Positions 1 to 7,750 of a stretch of DNA of 64,000 nucleotides are shown piece by piece; position 1 is the stretch's first letter, and each line of letters opens with the position of its first letter. The stretch is from Curtobacterium pusillum. Lineage in GTDB: Bacteria > Actinomycetota > Actinomycetes > Actinomycetales > Microbacteriaceae. Position numbers and translations under genes: made by a program. Location: positions 1 to 64,000 of the forward strand of contig NZ_JABMCE010000051.1 in the NCBI RefSeq assembly GCF_013359865.1. The letters run 5' to 3'. The notes beneath the pieces were generated by a model. That model was not told the DNA's origin. It did no database searches and was given only the letters and a program-made list of their open reading frames with translations.

Positions 1-114
1 CCCGACGGTGCGGCTGATGCGCGGGTCCTGCGGGCGCTGCTCGGCGCGCTGCCGCGGCGGTCGCCGCGACGGGCCGGTCTCGTGGCGGCGATCGAGGCGC
101 TCGAGGGGCGCTGA
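1..114 (+). CDS. 3' end of an unidentified protein (truncated by window edge)
   Basis: An open frame enters from the left edge and stops at TGA 112-114. Only 37 C-terminal residues are visible, rich in Arg, Ala and Leu and ending IEALEGR, probably a helix. This is too little to name a family. Codon use is like that of the following genes, so it is likely the tail of a real gene rather than noise. Confidence 0.5.
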   Translation, partial: PDGAADARVLRALLGALPRRSPRRAGLVAAIEALEGR

Positions 115-130
115 GACGCCCGCGGAGCGG

Positions 131-153
131 CCTGGAGGCGCGGCGCGGGCTGG
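131..153. repeat. Half copy of the GGAGGCGCGG palindromic family
   Basis: The left arm CCTGGAGGCGCGG lies between the upstream stop codon and the tRNA promoter. No matching right arm follows within 100 bp, so this is a solo arm. See the family description in the findings. Confidence 0.6.
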
Positions 154-159
154 TACTGT
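154..159 (+). promoter_or_regulatory. -10 hexamer of tRNA-Leu
   Basis: TACTGT ends 10 nt before the first base of the tRNA, which fits a transcription start a few nucleotides upstream of the mature 5' end. No clear -35 box is visible. Confidence 0.45.
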
Positions 160-169
160 TGGCCTCCTC

Positions 170-250
170 GCGAGTGTGGTGGAATGGTAGACACGGGGCA
201 CTCAAAATGCTCTGCCTCACGGCGTGCGGGTTCGAGTCCCGCCACTCGTA
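170..250 (+). tRNA. tRNA-Leu (anticodon CAA)
   Basis: Folds as a class II tRNA. The acceptor stem is 170-176 with 243-249 (G-U at the first pair), discriminator A at 250. The anticodon stem is GGGCA/TGCTC around the loop CTCAAAA, with anticodon CAA at 203-205 decoding UUG. The long variable arm (about 213-224) is typical of tRNA-Leu. The T arm is GCGGG-TTCGAGT-CCCGC at 226-242. CCA is not encoded; the acceptor end is followed by CGG. Confidence 0.95.
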
Positions 251-288
251 CGGTTCGCCGTTGTTCAAGACAAACGGCCGTCGTCTAG

Positions 289-294
289 TAGGCT
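289..294 (+). promoter_or_regulatory. -10 hexamer of pdtaR, leaderless
   Basis: TAGGCT ends 7 nt before GTG 302 and no Shine-Dalgarno sequence sits between them. The transcript would start at or within a base or two of the start codon. Confidence 0.55.
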
Positions 295-301
295 GCATGT
301 C

Positions 302-907
302 GTGAGTGACACAGAAGCAACCGCCACAGCACCCCGTCGCGTCGTCGTCGCCGAGGACGAGTCGCTCATCCGCCTCGACATCGTCGAGATCCTCCGCGAC
401 AACGGGTTCGACGTCGTCGGCGAAGCGGGTGACGGCGAGACCGCCGTGCAGCTCGCCACCGACCTCCGCCCCGACCTCGTCGTGATGGACGTCAAGATGC
501 CGCAGCTCGACGGGATCTCCGCTGCCGAGAAGCTCTCCAAGAACCACATCGCCCCCGTGGTCCTCCTCACGGCGTTCAGCCAGAAGGACCTCGTGGAGCG
601 CGCGACCGAGGCCGGCGCCCTCGCGTACGTCGTGAAGCCCTTCACGCCGAACGACCTGCTGCCCGCGATCGAGATCGCCCTCTCGCGTCACCAGCAGATC
701 ATCACGCTCGAGGCCGAGGTCGCGGACCTCGTCGAGCGCTTCGAGACCCGCAAGCTCGTCGACCGTGCGAAGGGCCTGCTCAACGAGAAGATGGGGCTGA
801 CCGAGCCCGAGGCGTTCCGCTGGATCCAGAAGGCGTCGATGGACCGCCGTCTCACCATGCACGACGTCGCGAAGGCGATCATCGAACAGCTCAGCGCCAA
901 GAAGTAG
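302..907 (+). CDS. pdtaR: ANTAR-domain response regulator (PdtaR type)
   Basis: A cytoplasmic RNA-binding response regulator of 201 aa. The receiver domain (about 13-125) has the phosphoacceptor D63 in LVVMDVKMP, acidic residues near 18-20 and the switch Lys at 112 (VVKPF). The C-terminal ANTAR helices (about 138-195, RKLVDRAKGLLNEKMGLTE) in this family bind paired hexaloop hairpins to suppress transcription termination. Its usual partner, the sensor kinase PdtaS, is not in the window. I chose GTG 302 because a TAGGCT hexamer lies 7 nt upstream; a longer frame back to 224 would overlap the tRNA. In mycobacteria the PdtaS/PdtaR pair responds to copper and nitric oxide; the signal here is unknown. 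Confidence 0.93.
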   Translation: MSDTEATATAPRRVVVAEDESLIRLDIVEILRDNGFDVVGEAGDGETAVQLATDLRPDLVVMDVKMPQLDGISAAEKLSKNHIAPVVLLTAFSQKDLVERATEAGALAYVVKPFTPNDLLPAIEIALSRHQQIITLEAEVADLVERFETRKLVDRAKGLLNEKMGLTEPEAFRWIQKASMDRRLTMHDVAKAIIEQLSAKK

Positions 908-969
908 GCAACGCCCCGACAGCGCGTGCCGGTCGCGTTGCCGGGCCGACCACCTGCTTGACTGGGGCC

Positions 970-1440
970 ATGGACGACGTGGTGATCCGTGCCTCCAGGC
1001 CCGACGACATGCCCGCGGTGGCCGACCTGCGGTGGCGGTGGAGCGTCGACGAGGGCGGCGCGACGCCGGCCGCGACCCGCGATGAGTACCGCGACGCGAT
1101 GCGGGCGTTCGCCCAGCAGCATCCGGACACACACCGGTGCGTCGTCGCGGAACACGACGGCCGGGTGCTCGGGATGGCGTGGCTCGGGCTGGTGGCGCGC
1201 CCGCCGACCCCTGACCGGCCCGGTCTCCGGCTGACGGCCGACGTCCAGACCGTGTACGTGCACCCGGACCTGCGGGGGCAGGGTGTGGCGAAGCGACTCG
1301 TCACCGCGCTGCTCGACGTGACGGACGAGCTCGGCGTGGAGCGGACGTCGGTGCACTCGAGCGTCGAGGGCGAGACGCTCTACCGGCGGCTGGGGTTCGG
1401 CGACGCCCGGCTGCTGCTCCAGCGCCCGCCGGAGGACTGA
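970..1440 (+). CDS. GNAT-family N-acetyltransferase
   Basis: A 156-aa single-domain acetyltransferase. The acetyl-CoA motif A is visible as VYVHPDLRGQGVAKRL (about 95-110, R102-x-x-G-Q-G), followed by the C-terminal strand LYRRLGFGD. The N-terminal part is helical, as is normal for the fold. The substrate cannot be read from sequence; small molecules, antibiotics or protein N-termini are all possible in this family. Start ATG 970 is preferred over TTG 958, as the protein then begins directly with the first beta strand. It converges on the VOC gene with a 4-bp gap, so the two share a 3' boundary. Confidence 0.85.
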   Translation: MDDVVIRASRPDDMPAVADLRWRWSVDEGGATPAATRDEYRDAMRAFAQQHPDTHRCVVAEHDGRVLGMAWLGLVARPPTPDRPGLRLTADVQTVYVHPDLRGQGVAKRLVTALLDVTDELGVERTSVHSSVEGETLYRRLGFGDARLLLQRPPED

Positions 1441-1444
1441 ACCG

Positions 1445-1819
1445 TCACCCGCGCGCGGGGAGCTGCTGCAGCGTCCACGCGTTGCCGTCGGGGTCGGTGA
1501 AGAACACGAAGCGTCCCCACGCCATCTCGTCGACGCCGACCGCGTTCACCCCGAGGTCCAGCAGGTGCGCGAGGGCCTCGTCCGCGTCGGGGACGACGAC
1601 CTGGATCGACTTCAGCGACCCGGGCGCGACGTCCGGGGACATGATGCCCTCGCCGAACGCGATCGAGCACGCCGACCCGGGCGGTGTCGCCTGGACGAAG
1701 CGGAGCTGGTCGGTGACGCGCTGGTCGTGGTCGATCGTGAAGCCGATCCGCTCGTAGAAGTCGCGGGCTCGGTCGACGTCGCTGACGGGGACCATGATGA
1801 GTTCGATCTTCCAGTCCAC
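1445..1819 (-). CDS. VOC (glyoxalase/bleomycin-resistance fold) protein
   Basis: A 124-aa single VOC module: beta-alpha-beta-beta-beta halves start at IELIMVPVSDVDRARDFYERIGF and end with WGRFVFFTDPDGNAWTLQQL. The fold normally binds a divalent metal and either isomerises, cleaves or sequesters a small ligand; here the role is unknown. It begins with GTG. It lies 28 bp downstream of the thioesterase gene on the same strand and is probably cotranscribed with it. Confidence 0.85.
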   Translation of the reverse strand: MDWKIELIMVPVSDVDRARDFYERIGFTIDHDQRVTDQLRFVQATPPGSACSIAFGEGIMSPDVAPGSLKSIQVVVPDADEALAHLLDLGVNAVGVDEMAWGRFVFFTDPDGNAWTLQQLPARG

Positions 1820-1847
1820 GGTGGACTCCCTGCGTCGGTGCGAGGGC

Positions 1848-2273
1848 TCAGCGGGCCTCGCGGATCATGTTCGTGATGCGCACGGTGGAGCAGCGCCGCC
1901 CCTGGTCGTCGGTGAGGACGATCTCGTGCGTGGTGAGCGTGCTGCCGAGGTGCAGTGCCGTGCAGGTACCGGTGACCAGGCCGCTCGTGGCGCTCCGGGA
2001 GTGCGAGGCGTTCAGCTCGATGCCGACGGCGTAGCGGCCGGGGCCGGCGTGCACGTTCGCGGCCATCGATCCGAGGCTCTCGGCGAGGACGACGTACGCT
2101 CCGCCGTGCAGCAGGCCGATGGGCTGCCGGTTGCCCTCGACGGGGATGGTCCCGACGGCCCGCTCGGCGGTGAGCTCGGTGATGACCATGCCCATCTTCT
2201 CGGCGAGCTCGCCCATCCCGCGGTCGGCGAGACGCTCGTCGACGCCTCGGCTGATGGTCGCTTCGTCGGTCAC
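1848..2273 (-). CDS. Hotdog-fold acyl-CoA thioesterase (YdiI/EntH/PaaI type)
   Basis: A 141-aa hotdog thioesterase. The family signature is clear: LLHGGAYVVLAESLGS at about 54-69, with His56-Gly-Gly closing the CoA pocket and Glu65 as the likely catalytic acid, as in E. coli YdiI and EntH. Such enzymes hydrolyse aryl- or acyl-CoA, for example 1,4-dihydroxy-2-naphthoyl-CoA in menaquinone synthesis; which one applies cannot be decided here. Start GTG 2273 follows a GGGAG-like ribosome site; the frame stays open to 2351 but that would overlap polA. Divergent from polA with a 43-bp gap. Confidence 0.88.
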   Translation of the reverse strand: MTDEATISRGVDERLADRGMGELAEKMGMVITELTAERAVGTIPVEGNRQPIGLLHGGAYVVLAESLGSMAANVHAGPGRYAVGIELNASHSRSATSGLVTGTCTALHLGSTLTTHEIVLTDDQGRRCSTVRITNMIREAR

Positions 2274-2304
2274 GCGGTCGAACTCCCGTGTCGGATGGCG
2301 TCGG

Positions 2305-2310
2305 TAGGCT
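2305..2310 (+). promoter_or_regulatory. -10 hexamer of polA, leaderless
   Basis: TAGGCT ends 6 nt before GTG 2317, with no ribosome binding site. This supports the GTG start and a leaderless polA mRNA. Confidence 0.55.
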
Positions 2311-2316
2311 GTCCGG

Positions 2317-4989
2317 GTGTCGGACTCCGCAAAGCCTACCCTCATGGTCATCGACGGCCACTCGCTCGCCTTCCGGGCCTTCTACGCGCTCCCGGTCGAC
2401 AGTTTCGTCAACCGCGAAGGACAGCACACCAACGCCATCCACGGCTTCATCTCGATGCTGCTCATGCTCCTCCAGCGCGAGAAGCCGACCCACCTCGCGG
2501 TCGCGTTCGACATCTCCCGGTTCTCGTTCCGCACCCGCGAGTACGAGGACTACAAGGGCACCCGCTCCGAGACCCCGGCCGAGTTCAAGGGCCAGATCCC
2601 GCTGCTCCAGCAGGCGCTCGAGGCGATGGGCATCACGACGGTCACGAAGGAGGACTACGAGGCCGACGACATCCTCGCGACCCTCGCCCGTCAGGGTTCC
2701 GAGCAGGGCTACCAGGTGTACGTCGTCTCGGGCGACCGCGACTCGATCCAGCTCGTGAACGACGACGTGACGCTGCTGTACCCGTCGGTGCGCGGCGTCT
2801 CCGAGCTCACCCGCTACGACCGCGACAAGGTGTACGAGCGGTACGGCATCGAGCCGCACCAGTACCCCGACATCGCCGCACTCGTCGGCGAGACCAGCGA
2901 CAACCTCATCGGCATCGACAAGGTCGGCGAGAAGACCGCGGTGAAGTGGATCACGGCGTACGGGTCCCTCGACGGGGTGCTCGAGCACGCGGACGAGATC
3001 AAGGGCGTCGTCGGGAACAACCTCCGCGAGCAGAAGGACCGGGCGATCCGGAACCGCAAGCTGAACCGGCTGGTGAACGACGTCGAGCTGCCGATCGGCC
3101 CCGCGGACGTCGCGCTCCGCCCCCTCGACGAGACGGCGGTCCGCGACCTCTTCGCGAAGCTGCAGTTCCGGACGTTGCTCGACCGGGTGTTCAAGGTCGC
3201 CGGGTCCGGTGAACCCTCCGACGCGGCCACGGTCGAGGGCTCGGTCGACAGCGGCGCACCCACCCCGCCGCCGGTCACGACGATCATCGACGAGGAGCTC
3301 GGGTACTGGCTCGAGCGGAAGAGCGCCGGCGACGCGGCGAACGGCTTCGGCGTGGCGGTCGAGGTCATCGACGGGCGGCTCAGCGCGATCGGCATCGCCA
3401 CCCACGACGACGCCGTCCTCGTGCCGGGCGGCAGTGGCGCGAAGGACTACGAGCAGCTCGCGGCGTGGTTCGCCTCCGACGCTCCGAAGCACTTCCACGA
3501 CGCGAAGGAAGCGATCAAGGCGCTGGCGACGGTCGGCTTCCAGGTGAACGGCATCGCCGGGGACGCCCGCATCATGGGGTGGCTGGCGCAGCCCGGCAAG
3601 CAGGGCCAGCCGCTTGCCGACCTCGTCTACCAGGAGCTCAGCGAGGAACTCCCCACCGGGGACCCGAACCAGCTCGTCCCGGAGACGGACCCGGTCAACG
3701 TCGGCGTGCACGCCTGGTACGTGCTGCGGGTCACGACCTCGCTGCGCTCCCGCATCGACGAGTCCTCGCTGACGGTCCTCGACGACATCGAGCTGCCGCT
3801 CGTCCCCGTGCTCGCCGGCATGGAGACCATCGGCGTCGCCATCGACCGGCCCGTGCTCACCGGGTTGTCCCACGACCTCGGGGAGCGCGCCGCCGAACTC
3901 GCGCAGCAGGCCTTCGCGGAGATCGGGCACGAGGTGAACCTCGGATCGCCGAAGCAGCTGCAGGAAGTGCTGTTCACCGAGCTCGCGATGCCGAAGACCC
4001 GCAAGACGAAGACCGGGTTCTCGACCGACGCCGCGAGCCTCGCCGACCTGCAGGAGCAGCACCCGCACCCGTTCCTCGGCCTGCTGCTGCAGCACCGCGA
4101 CGCCACGAAGCTCCGCCAGATCGTCGACACGCTCGACGCCGCGATCGTCGACGGCCGGATCCACACGCGGTACGAGCAGACGGGCAGCAGCACCGGCCGG
4201 ATCTCGTCGACGGACCCGAACCTGCAGAACATCCCGGTGAAGACCGCCGTCGGTCGTCGGGTCCGGTCGGCGTTCTCCGTCGCGGAGCCGTACACGACGC
4301 TCATCACGGCGGACTACTCGCAGATCGAGATGCGCATCATGGCCCACCTCTCCGGCGACCCGGGACTCGTCCAGGCGTTCAACGAGGGCGAGGACCTGCA
4401 CCGCTTCGTCGGCGCACGGGTGTTCTCGGTCGAGCCGGCCGACGTCACGCCGGAGATGCGCACGAAGGTCAAGGCGATGTCGTACGGCCTCGCGTACGGA
4501 CTCAGCCCGTTCGGCCTGTCGAAGCAGTTGCGCATCGAGCAGTCCGAGGCCCGTACGCTCATGAACGAGTACTTCGCCCGGTTCGGCGCCGTGCGGGACT
4601 ACCTCCGCGGCGTGGTCGAGCAGGCGAGGGAGGACGGCTACACCGAGACCATCTTCGGTCGCCGTCGGCCGTTCCCCGACCTGAAGAGCCCGAACCGCGT
4701 GCTGCGTGAGAACGCCGAGCGTGCGGCGCTCAACGCACCGATCCAGGGGTCGGCGGCGGACATCATGAAGATCGCGATGCTCGGCGTCGCGGCCGACCTC
4801 CGCGACGGCGGGCTGGCGTCGCACCTGCTGCTGCAGGTCCACGACGAACTCATCCTCGAGGTCGCGCCGGGCGAACAGGACCGGGTCGAGGAGATCCTGC
4901 GCACCCGGATGGGTGCGGCGGCGGAGTTGAGCGTGCCGCTGGACGTGTCGGTCGGGGTCGGCCCGAACTGGGAAGCCGCCGCGCACTGA
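2317..4989 (+). CDS. polA: DNA polymerase I
   Basis: An 890-aa family A polymerase that fills repair gaps and removes RNA primers. The N-terminal 5'-3' exonuclease/flap domain (about 8-300) opens with LMVIDGHSLAFRAF and carries acidic motifs such as YEADDILA and VSGDRDSIQL plus a helix-hairpin-helix (GIDKVGEKTA). The middle 3'-5' exonuclease-like domain (about 330-490) shows no DXE or DXXXYD catalytic set and looks inactive, as is usual in actinobacteria. Polymerase motifs: A DYSQIEMRIMAHLSGD (about 665), B KVKAMSYGLAYG (about 720), C QVHDELILEV (about 840). It converges on the VOC-duplex gene across a 30-bp palindrome. Confidence 0.98.
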   Translation: MSDSAKPTLMVIDGHSLAFRAFYALPVDSFVNREGQHTNAIHGFISMLLMLLQREKPTHLAVAFDISRFSFRTREYEDYKGTRSETPAEFKGQIPLLQQALEAMGITTVTKEDYEADDILATLARQGSEQGYQVYVVSGDRDSIQLVNDDVTLLYPSVRGVSELTRYDRDKVYERYGIEPHQYPDIAALVGETSDNLIGIDKVGEKTAVKWITAYGSLDGVLEHADEIKGVVGNNLREQKDRAIRNRKLNRLVNDVELPIGPADVALRPLDETAVRDLFAKLQFRTLLDRVFKVAGSGEPSDAATVEGSVDSGAPTPPPVTTIIDEELGYWLERKSAGDAANGFGVAVEVIDGRLSAIGIATHDDAVLVPGGSGAKDYEQLAAWFASDAPKHFHDAKEAIKALATVGFQVNGIAGDARIMGWLAQPGKQGQPLADLVYQELSEELPTGDPNQLVPETDPVNVGVHAWYVLRVTTSLRSRIDESSLTVLDDIELPLVPVLAGMETIGVAIDRPVLTGLSHDLGERAAELAQQAFAEIGHEVNLGSPKQLQEVLFTELAMPKTRKTKTGFSTDAASLADLQEQHPHPFLGLLLQHRDATKLRQIVDTLDAAIVDGRIHTRYEQTGSSTGRISSTDPNLQNIPVKTAVGRRVRSAFSVAEPYTTLITADYSQIEMRIMAHLSGDPGLVQAFNEGEDLHRFVGARVFSVEPADVTPEMRTKVKAMSYGLAYGLSPFGLSKQLRIEQSEARTLMNEYFARFGAVRDYLRGVVEQAREDGYTETIFGRRRPFPDLKSPNRVLRENAERAALNAPIQGSAADIMKIAMLGVAADLRDGGLASHLLLQVHDELILEVAPGEQDRVEEILRTRMGAAAELSVPLDVSVGVGPNWEAAAH

Positions 4990-5000
4990 GGGGGCTCCGC

Positions 5001-5030
5001 GACGGACCGGAGGCGCGCCTCCCGTCCGTC
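5001..5030. repeat. Loopless 30-bp palindrome, GGAGGCGCGG family
   Basis: The arms GACGGACCGGAGGCG and CGCCTCCCGTCCGTC pair with one mismatch and no loop. It sits between the convergent polA and VOC genes and could end transcription from both sides. Confidence 0.7.
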
Positions 5031-5045
5031 ACGCGCGCTCCTCGG

Positions 5046-5834
5046 TCAGGGTGACGGCACCGCGATGACGCCGAACAGCTCGCCCTGCGCCCCGAGGACG
5101 AGCGCGGACCGTCCGAACGGGCTGTCGGACGGCTCCATCAGGGCCGTGCCGCCGCGCTCGAGCACCGCCGCGACGGTGGCGTCCGTGTCCCGTGCGCCGT
5201 ACCAGGTGATCCAGTACCCGGGAACGCCGTCGGGGAGTCCTGTCGGCGGTGCGAACACCCCCGCCACCGGGTCCGCGTCGGCATCCGCGTCGGGCAGCTT
5301 CGCGATCGCGTACGGTTCCGACGGGTCGCCGAACACCTCGAAGCGGTAGCCGAACACCGCCGCGTAGAAGGCTCGCGACGACTCGGCGTCGGTGGTGTGC
5401 GTCTCGTTCCAGCAGGCCGCGCCGGCCTCGTTCACCCGGCCGTAGCCCTGGTGGGCGTACCCCTGCCAGAGTCCGAACACCACTCCGGTGGTGTCGGTCG
5501 CGATCGCCATCCGACCGACGTCCATCACGTCGAACGGTGGCGTCAGCACCGAGCCGCCGGCGTGCGTGACCGCCGCTGCCGTGGCGTCGGCGTCCTCGGT
5601 GGCGAGGTAGCTCGTCCACGCGCTCGGCCGGCCGGAGCCCGTCCTGGGGCCGATGCCGGCCACGGGCCGGCCGTCGAGCAGCGCCATGAGGTACCCGCCG
5701 GCCTCCGGCGGACCGTCCTGCAGTTCCCACCCGAAGACCTCCGTGTAGAAGGCGCGGGCTGCGCTGACGTCGTCGACGCCGAGGTCGGACCAGCAGGGGG
5801 TCCCGGGTGCGAAGACACCCTCGTGTTCGGACAT
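5046..5834 (-). CDS. Two-domain VOC protein (Cfp30B-like)
   Basis: A 262-aa protein made of two VOC modules in tandem. The first (about 10-125) starts at PCWSDLGVDDVSAARAFY and the second (about 135-258) at ACWNETHTTDAESSRAFY; each repeats the Trp-aromatic start and the FGW/FGY segment. Related actinobacterial proteins are annotated as hydroxylase or glyoxalase-like without proven substrates. ATG 5834 is preceded by a strong GGAAGGCGG ribosome site; the frame is open far upstream but overlaps the divergent peptidase gene, so the longer version is not credible. Divergent from the DUF885 gene, 33 bp away. Confidence 0.85.
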   Translation of the reverse strand: MSEHEGVFAPGTPCWSDLGVDDVSAARAFYTEVFGWELQDGPPEAGGYLMALLDGRPVAGIGPRTGSGRPSAWTSYLATEDADATAAAVTHAGGSVLTPPFDVMDVGRMAIATDTTGVVFGLWQGYAHQGYGRVNEAGAACWNETHTTDAESSRAFYAAVFGYRFEVFGDPSEPYAIAKLPDADADADPVAGVFAPPTGLPDGVPGYWITWYGARDTDATVAAVLERGGTALMEPSDSPFGRSALVLGAQGELFGVIAVPSP

Positions 5835-5854
5835 GTGTTCCGCCTTCCGATCGA

Positions 5855-5860
5855 TAGTGT
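5855..5860 (+). promoter_or_regulatory. -10 hexamer of the DUF885 gene, leaderless
   Basis: TAGTGT ends 7 nt before ATG 5868. It lies in the short divergent gap shared with the VOC gene. Confidence 0.5.
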
Positions 5861-5867
5861 CGAGAGC

Positions 5868-7547
5868 ATGACCGAAGACCGCCCCGTCCGCCAGCCCTCC
5901 GCCGTCGACCGGGTCGCCGAGGACTGGGTCACCACCCTCGTCGATCTCGACCCGACCGTCGCCACCTACATCGGCGTGCCGGGCCGTACGGGGGAGTACG
6001 GCGACACCTCGCCCGCGGGTGCCGCAGCGATGGCCGACGCCGCCCGGGCAGCGAAGCGTGCGCTCGACGCCGCCGAGCCGGTGGACGCCGTGGACCGTGT
6101 GACGAAGGCCGATCTCGCCGCCGAGCTCGACCTCGTCCAGGAGTCCCACGACCGGAAGCTCCACCTGCGCGACCTCAACGTCATCGCCAGCCCGGCGCAG
6201 TCCGTGCGCGAGGTCCTCGACCTCATGCCGACCGCGACCGAGACGGACTGGCAGGACATCGCGAGCCGGCTGCACGCCCTGCCGGACGCGATCGAGGGCA
6301 TCCGCGAGACCCTGCTCGAGGGCACGCGCGAGGACGTCACGCCCGCGAAGCGCCAGGTCGCGCTCGTCGCCGAGCAGGCCGCGCGCAACGGCGCGGAGGA
6401 CGGCGTGTTCCGGCAGCTCGTCGACGGTGCCGCGCTCGACGACGGCGGCTCCGTGCCCGAGTCGCTGCGCGCCGAGCTCGCCCGCGGGGCCGAGGTCGCG
6501 GCGGCCGCCTACCGGTCGTTCGGGCAGTTCCTCGAGCACGAGCTGATGCCGCTCGCCACCCCCGTGGACGCGGTCGGGCGCGAGGCGTACGAGCTGCACT
6601 CCCGTCGGTTCCTCGGCGCGGTCGTCGACCTCGACGAGACGTACGAGTGGGGGATCGAGGAACTCGCCCGGATGCGTGACGAACAGGAGCGCATCGCCGA
6701 CCGGATCGAGTCCGGTGCGAGCGTCGCCCGCGCGATCGAGGTGCTCGACGCCGACCCGTCGCGCGTCCTGCACGGCACCGACGCGCTGCAGCGGTGGATG
6801 CAGGAGACGAGCGACGAGTCGATCCGCGCGATGGACGGCAGGTACTTCGACATCCCGGACCCGATCAAGCGCCTCGAGTGCCGGATCGCCCCGACGCAGG
6901 AGGGCGGGATCTACTACACGGGTCCGTCGGACGACTTCTCGCGCGCCGGCCGCATGTGGTGGTCCGTGCCGCAGGGCGTCACCGAGTTCGGCACCTGGCG
7001 CGAGAAGACGACGGTCTACCACGAGGGCGTTCCCGGCCACCACCTGCAGATCAGCCAGGGCGTCTACAACCGCGGCGAACTGAACACCTGGCGTCGTCAG
7101 CTGTCCGGGTCGTCCGGCCACGTCGAGGGCTGGGCGCTGTACGCCGAGCGCCTCATGGAGCAGCTCGGCTTCCTCGACGACGACGGCGACCGCCTCGGCA
7201 TGCTCGACGGCCAGCGGATGCGTGCGGCCCGCGTGGTGCTCGACATCGGCGTGCACCTGCAGAAGACGAACCCGGACGGCGGCGCCTGGACGTGGGAGTA
7301 CGCGCTCGACTTCATGCGCGAGAACGTGAACATGTCCGACGCGTTCGTGCAGTTCGAGGTGGCGCGCTACTTCGGCTGGCCGGGGCAGGCACCCTCGTAC
7401 AAGGTCGGCCAGCGTGTCTGGGAGTCGATCCGTGACGAGGTGGCCGCCCGAGAGGGGTCGGCGTTCGACCTCAAGGCGTTCCACCGCCGGGCCCTCGCGC
7501 TCGGCAGCATCGGCCTGGACACCCTGCGCAGCGCCCTGCTCGGCTGA
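5868..7547 (+). CDS. DUF885 family putative zinc peptidase
   Basis: A 559-aa soluble protein of the DUF885 family, related in fold to thermolysin-like metallopeptidases. The metal site motif HEGVPGHHLQ lies at about 385-394, with a conserved Glu downstream in the stretch SSGHVEGWALYAERL. No signal peptide or membrane helix is visible, so it is probably cytoplasmic. Biochemical roles of bacterial members are poorly known; peptide hydrolysis is inferred from the motif. Start ATG 5868 agrees with the leaderless promoter pattern; the frame is open upstream through the antisense VOC gene, which is a shadow. Confidence 0.85.
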   Translation: MTEDRPVRQPSAVDRVAEDWVTTLVDLDPTVATYIGVPGRTGEYGDTSPAGAAAMADAARAAKRALDAAEPVDAVDRVTKADLAAELDLVQESHDRKLHLRDLNVIASPAQSVREVLDLMPTATETDWQDIASRLHALPDAIEGIRETLLEGTREDVTPAKRQVALVAEQAARNGAEDGVFRQLVDGAALDDGGSVPESLRAELARGAEVAAAAYRSFGQFLEHELMPLATPVDAVGREAYELHSRRFLGAVVDLDETYEWGIEELARMRDEQERIADRIESGASVARAIEVLDADPSRVLHGTDALQRWMQETSDESIRAMDGRYFDIPDPIKRLECRIAPTQEGGIYYTGPSDDFSRAGRMWWSVPQGVTEFGTWREKTTVYHEGVPGHHLQISQGVYNRGELNTWRRQLSGSSGHVEGWALYAERLMEQLGFLDDDGDRLGMLDGQRMRAARVVLDIGVHLQKTNPDGGAWTWEYALDFMRENVNMSDAFVQFEVARYFGWPGQAPSYKVGQRVWESIRDEVAAREGSAFDLKAFHRRALALGSIGLDTLRSALLG

Positions 7548-7594
7548 CCGTCCGAGGCACTGCGCACCGGTCCGTCACGGACCGACACACCCGG

Positions 7595-7750
7595 TTGTGG
7601 GCTCTCGCCCGCTCCGGTTAGACTTGTGCGGCGCAATCCGCGCCAACCAACCACACCGCCACGACGGCTCGTACCGGCATCCGGTACGGACCAGAGGGTC
7701 GCTCCCTCGCCGTCACGGCCCGACTCATGTCCGTTCGGAGCAATCTCTAC
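7595..7750 (+). promoter_or_regulatory. rpsA promoter and structured leader
   Basis: A -35 TTGTGG (7595-7600) and -10 TAGACT (7619-7624) are separated by 18 nt. The resulting leader of about 120 nt contains two small hairpins: CGTACCGG-CAT-CCGGTACG at 7670-7688 and GAGGG-TCGCT-CCCTC at 7694-7708. GGAG at about 7736-7739 is the ribosome site. A leader of this size fits autoregulation of S1, but no specific binding motif is recognised. Confidence 0.55.

Noticed and set aside
988..1006. GTGCCTCCAGGCCCGAC at the start of the GNAT gene resembles a repeat right arm
   Set aside because: It encodes RASRPDD, the common N-terminal pattern of GNAT proteins, and no left arm or 3' end is present. Chance similarity is the simpler reading.
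7625..7750. rpsA leader as a known riboswitch
   Set aside because: Only two short hairpins are seen, without the conserved core of any riboswitch class I know.
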